Positions 61,394 through 64,000 of a DNA stretch of 64,000 bases are shown here, in pieces. Within the stretch, counting starts at the first letter, position 1; every line of letters begins with the position of its first letter. The stretch lies in the NCBI RefSeq assembly GCF_910592395.1, contig NC_088312.1:22887292-22951291 (forward strand), written 5' to 3'. The DNA is from Lineus longissimus (taxonomy: Eukaryota; Nemertea; Pilidiophora; Heteronemertea; Lineidae). The notes below the pieces were generated by a model. That model was given only the letters and a program-made list of their open reading frames with translations. It was not told the origin of the DNA and ran no database searches. Both the position numbers and the translations under genes were made by a program.

Positions 61394-63055
61394 GTGAATG
61401 AATGAATGAATGAAAAGCATTTATAGGCGGCGCCTTTCCATGAGCCTGATCAAGGTGCCACCCCGTTCAAAACCGAAAACATCATTCAGAGAAGTGCTTC
61501 TTAAAAAGCCACGTCTTTAGCTGAAGTTTGAAACTGGTGATATTTTGGCATGCCTTGACGTGGCCAGGGAGGGCGTTCCAAAGAACAGGTGCACAAGACG
61601 AGAGACTCCGGTCGCCTAGCCGAGTTCGGGTTCTTTTGACGGAGACCCGATCAAGCCCAGAATACCGCGTCTCTCGTCGGCCAGGTGCAGCACTCAAAAA
61701 CCCATCGAAATATTGTGGTGCAAGACCGCTATAGATCTTATAAGCAGTCGGCGAGATCTTGTACTCGATCCTTGACCTAACAGGGAGCCAGTGCAATTGC
61801 CGAAGGGCAGGGGTTATGTGCGCAGATTTCCTAAGACGGAGGACAATCCTGGCAGCCCAGTTCTGAATACGCTGGAGTGGAGCAATGGTACTTTCATGGA
61901 GACCATGCAGAATGCCATTATTGCAATCTAACCGGGAGCTGACCAATGCACAAACCAAACGCTCTGCGCTAGCTTGATCGAGGTACTTTCTTACACGACC
62001 GATGTTGTAAAGGCTTGCACTAGCTGCCCTGCAGATGGAGGAGACCTGTTTCTTCATGGTCATATTTTTATCCAGCCAAACGCCCAAGTCCTTCACACAA
62101 TCCGATTCATGAATGTCCTGACCGTCAACCACAATGGACGAAATAGAGCCAGTCCTTCTGGAGGACACAAAGTTTGCCATGTCGGTCTTAGGTGCGTTTA
62201 GAGCAAGTTTATTGTCCATTAACCAATCTCCAATGTCACTGATGCAGTCCTCTGCGTGAGAGAGTACCTGAGCACCGTCCTCCTTGTCACCACAGCGAAA
62301 GCTGTCCATCAGCTGATTATCATCAGCGTACATCTCAAAGGTGATCCTCTTCTCACGGATCAGGTCACCAAGGGGAAGCGTGTATATAGTGAACAGGATC
62401 GGCCCCAAAACTGAGCCTTGCGGGACACCGTACCTCAGCTCGACACTATCTGACACACAACCATTTACTGAAACAGATACCTGTCGCTGTTGAAGGTATG
62501 AAGCAAACCAGTTCAAGGCTTGAGACGTCAAACCTATTCTGTCATGCAGCCTGGCGAGTAAGATCTCATGATCAACAGTGTCAAATGCGGCTGACATATC
62601 GAGGAGAACTAGAAACGCTTCATGACCTTCGTCCATGCATGACAGAATGTTGTCGACGACCTTTAACAGGACCGTTTCCGTACTGTGACCCTCGCGGTAA
62701 CCCGATTGGTTCGGGTCGTAGAGCCCATGAGTAGACATATGTTCCTTCAGACGTGAAACCACGATCCTCTCAATCAGTTTTGACAAGTACGATAGGTTGG
62801 ACACCGGGCGGTAGTTTGAAAGAACATCCTTGTCCAAATTCGACTTTTTCAAAAGCGGCGTGACAAGCGCACCCTTTAGGCTAGGTGGCACTTGCCCAAG
62901 TTTAATTGACAAGTTAATGATCTTGACTAGCGCTGGTAATAGTGGAGGCAGACATTTCTTGAGGAGACTGGTGGGGATTGGATCTAAGCTACATCCCTTA
63001 ATGGTGAATAGCACAGGGCTCGAGCTAGATGGGTACAGGGTTGGTAATGTCTAAG
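61394..63055 (-). mobile_element. CR1-like LINE, 5'-truncated, with reverse transcriptase
   Basis: Minus-strand open frame 63014-61482 (510 aa) encodes most of a reverse transcriptase: GCSLDPIPTSLLKKCLP, NYRPVSNLSYLSKLIERIV, QSGYREGHSTETVLLKV, LLDMSAAFDTVDHEILL, the GVPQGSVLGPILFTIYTLPL palm block and catalytic EMYADD. It ends with LGDRSLSSCAPVLWNALPGH and LKTWLFKKHF. The 3' tail is (TGAA)n (plus 61394-61412). The N-terminal endonuclease and earlier RT part are missing, so this is a dead-on-arrival copy, yet the remaining frame has no stop, suggesting recent insertion. Confidence 0.9.
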
Positions 63056-64000
63056 AACTTTTTTGAAAGGCAGCCACGTTGTCAGCCTAAATTAGCATTC
63101 TAATGCACTCTGAAGTGATAAGACAGCACTTGACTTTTCCATCCATGCATCATGTATGGTGCTGCTCCCCAATTTCGAGTCATCCCCAATTTCGCGAAAA
63201 CCCGTTTTTTCCCGTTTTCTCGCGCGTCACTTCGTTTCCAGAGAAGAAATTTTCTGATTTTTGATTTTCATTTCGTTCCGCAAAGAAAGCGCCCAAAATG
63301 CGTCCTAAACAGGCAAGCAATTCTCTAATTACGTTCAAAACACTGGGTCAATACCTAGGATCATGCACACGACACAGAAACACAACAATCAGTCGCGCAT
63401 GCGCAATACCCGCGAAAATGGGGGAGCCGCTTCGGATTTGTTTTGGTCTGCATCGATCTTTCAGTGAGCGATTTCAAGATTAATTCACGCTTAAAACATC
63501 CACGCAGCACCCCAGATATTTCGTTATTGATCTCAAATTTCGTAATAAATAAGCTTTTGCGTGTATGGAATCGCTGGAAGCTAGTAAATCTGCACTTAGT
63601 GATAAGACCCGCGAAAACTGGCTCCTACATGATACACCTAATGTTAAATGTACAGCATATGTCTAAACAGCATATTGTCAAGTTTGTTTAGGCCTACATC
63701 TACTATATATCGATTTCTCTCCCTTAAAAGATATAAACTAGATTCCAAAATGAAGTTTTGATAAAACTTATAAAGAATAGAAACTTATAGACAGAACATA
63801 GATGTAAAGTAGGCACACATTGTTGCAGAAAAGTAACTTTTATTACATGAATTTGTCCAAAAAACCTTTCAAAATTTCCGCTCAAAATATATACTACGCA
63901 TGCGCAGAATATAGAAAACTATTCACACTTTTAGCCATTTTATTGTTGTATTTTTAGTTATATGCCTAGACTGGTTACAGATATTAATTTCTATTTTCAT
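63056..64000. other. intergenic to window end, no feature seen
   Basis: No gene, RNA or repeat can be supported. Confidence 0.4.

Overview
The window looks like nuclear DNA from a marine invertebrate animal. Genes are split by many short GT-AG introns, intergenic DNA is AT-rich, and the repeats are of animal type (CR1/L2-like LINE fragments, an Academ-type DNA transposon, MITEs, minisatellites). The clade cannot be fixed from the sequence. A lophotrochozoan or an invertebrate deuterostome would both fit. There are no bacterial operons, CRISPR arrays or viral genomes.

Layout. 3887-7085 (-): a GAS2-like cytoskeletal linker (CH plus GAR domains, 5 exons). 10054-12342 (-): ribosomal protein S4 (6 exons seen, plus a probable ATG-only first exon); one intron carries two copies of what reads as an H/ACA snoRNA. 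13520-14892: a foldback-like inverted pair of minisatellite arrays. 15463-15990: a 68-bp tandem repeat just 3' of an intronless GT62 (Anp1/Mnn9-like) glycosyltransferase (16030-17073, -). 18960-19430: a GCT-rich minisatellite. 20241-22100 (-): an intronless, disordered protein with SILK and RVxF PP1-docking motifs. 25089-30135: a 5.05-kb Academ/XPG-type DNA transposon with about 690-bp inverted repeats and a TAG target duplication. 30811-31210: a LINE fragment. 33209-34429 (+): an unrecognised 406-aa protein. 36874-38486: a 0.7-kb direct repeat pair. 39119-40250 (+): NDUFB2. 41996-46091 (-): CDC37 (10 exons, complete). 47066-48728: 301-bp and 43-bp tandem repeats. 49055-49388: a MITE flanked by TTAA. 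49798-57474 (-): NDC80/HEC1 (15 coding exons), whose introns hold a GUF1-like relic and a LINE tail. A 1.1-kb inverted repeat pair (55969-57112 and 59470-60590) brackets its first coding exon. 61394-63055 (-): a 5'-truncated CR1-like LINE.

The host genes are housekeeping or cell-division functions (ribosome, complex I, Hsp90 co-chaperone, kinetochore, cytoskeleton) with no shared pathway; their adjacency appears incidental. Splice sites were chosen by reading frame, GT/AG dinucleotides and family similarity recalled from knowledge. No alignment or database search was run.
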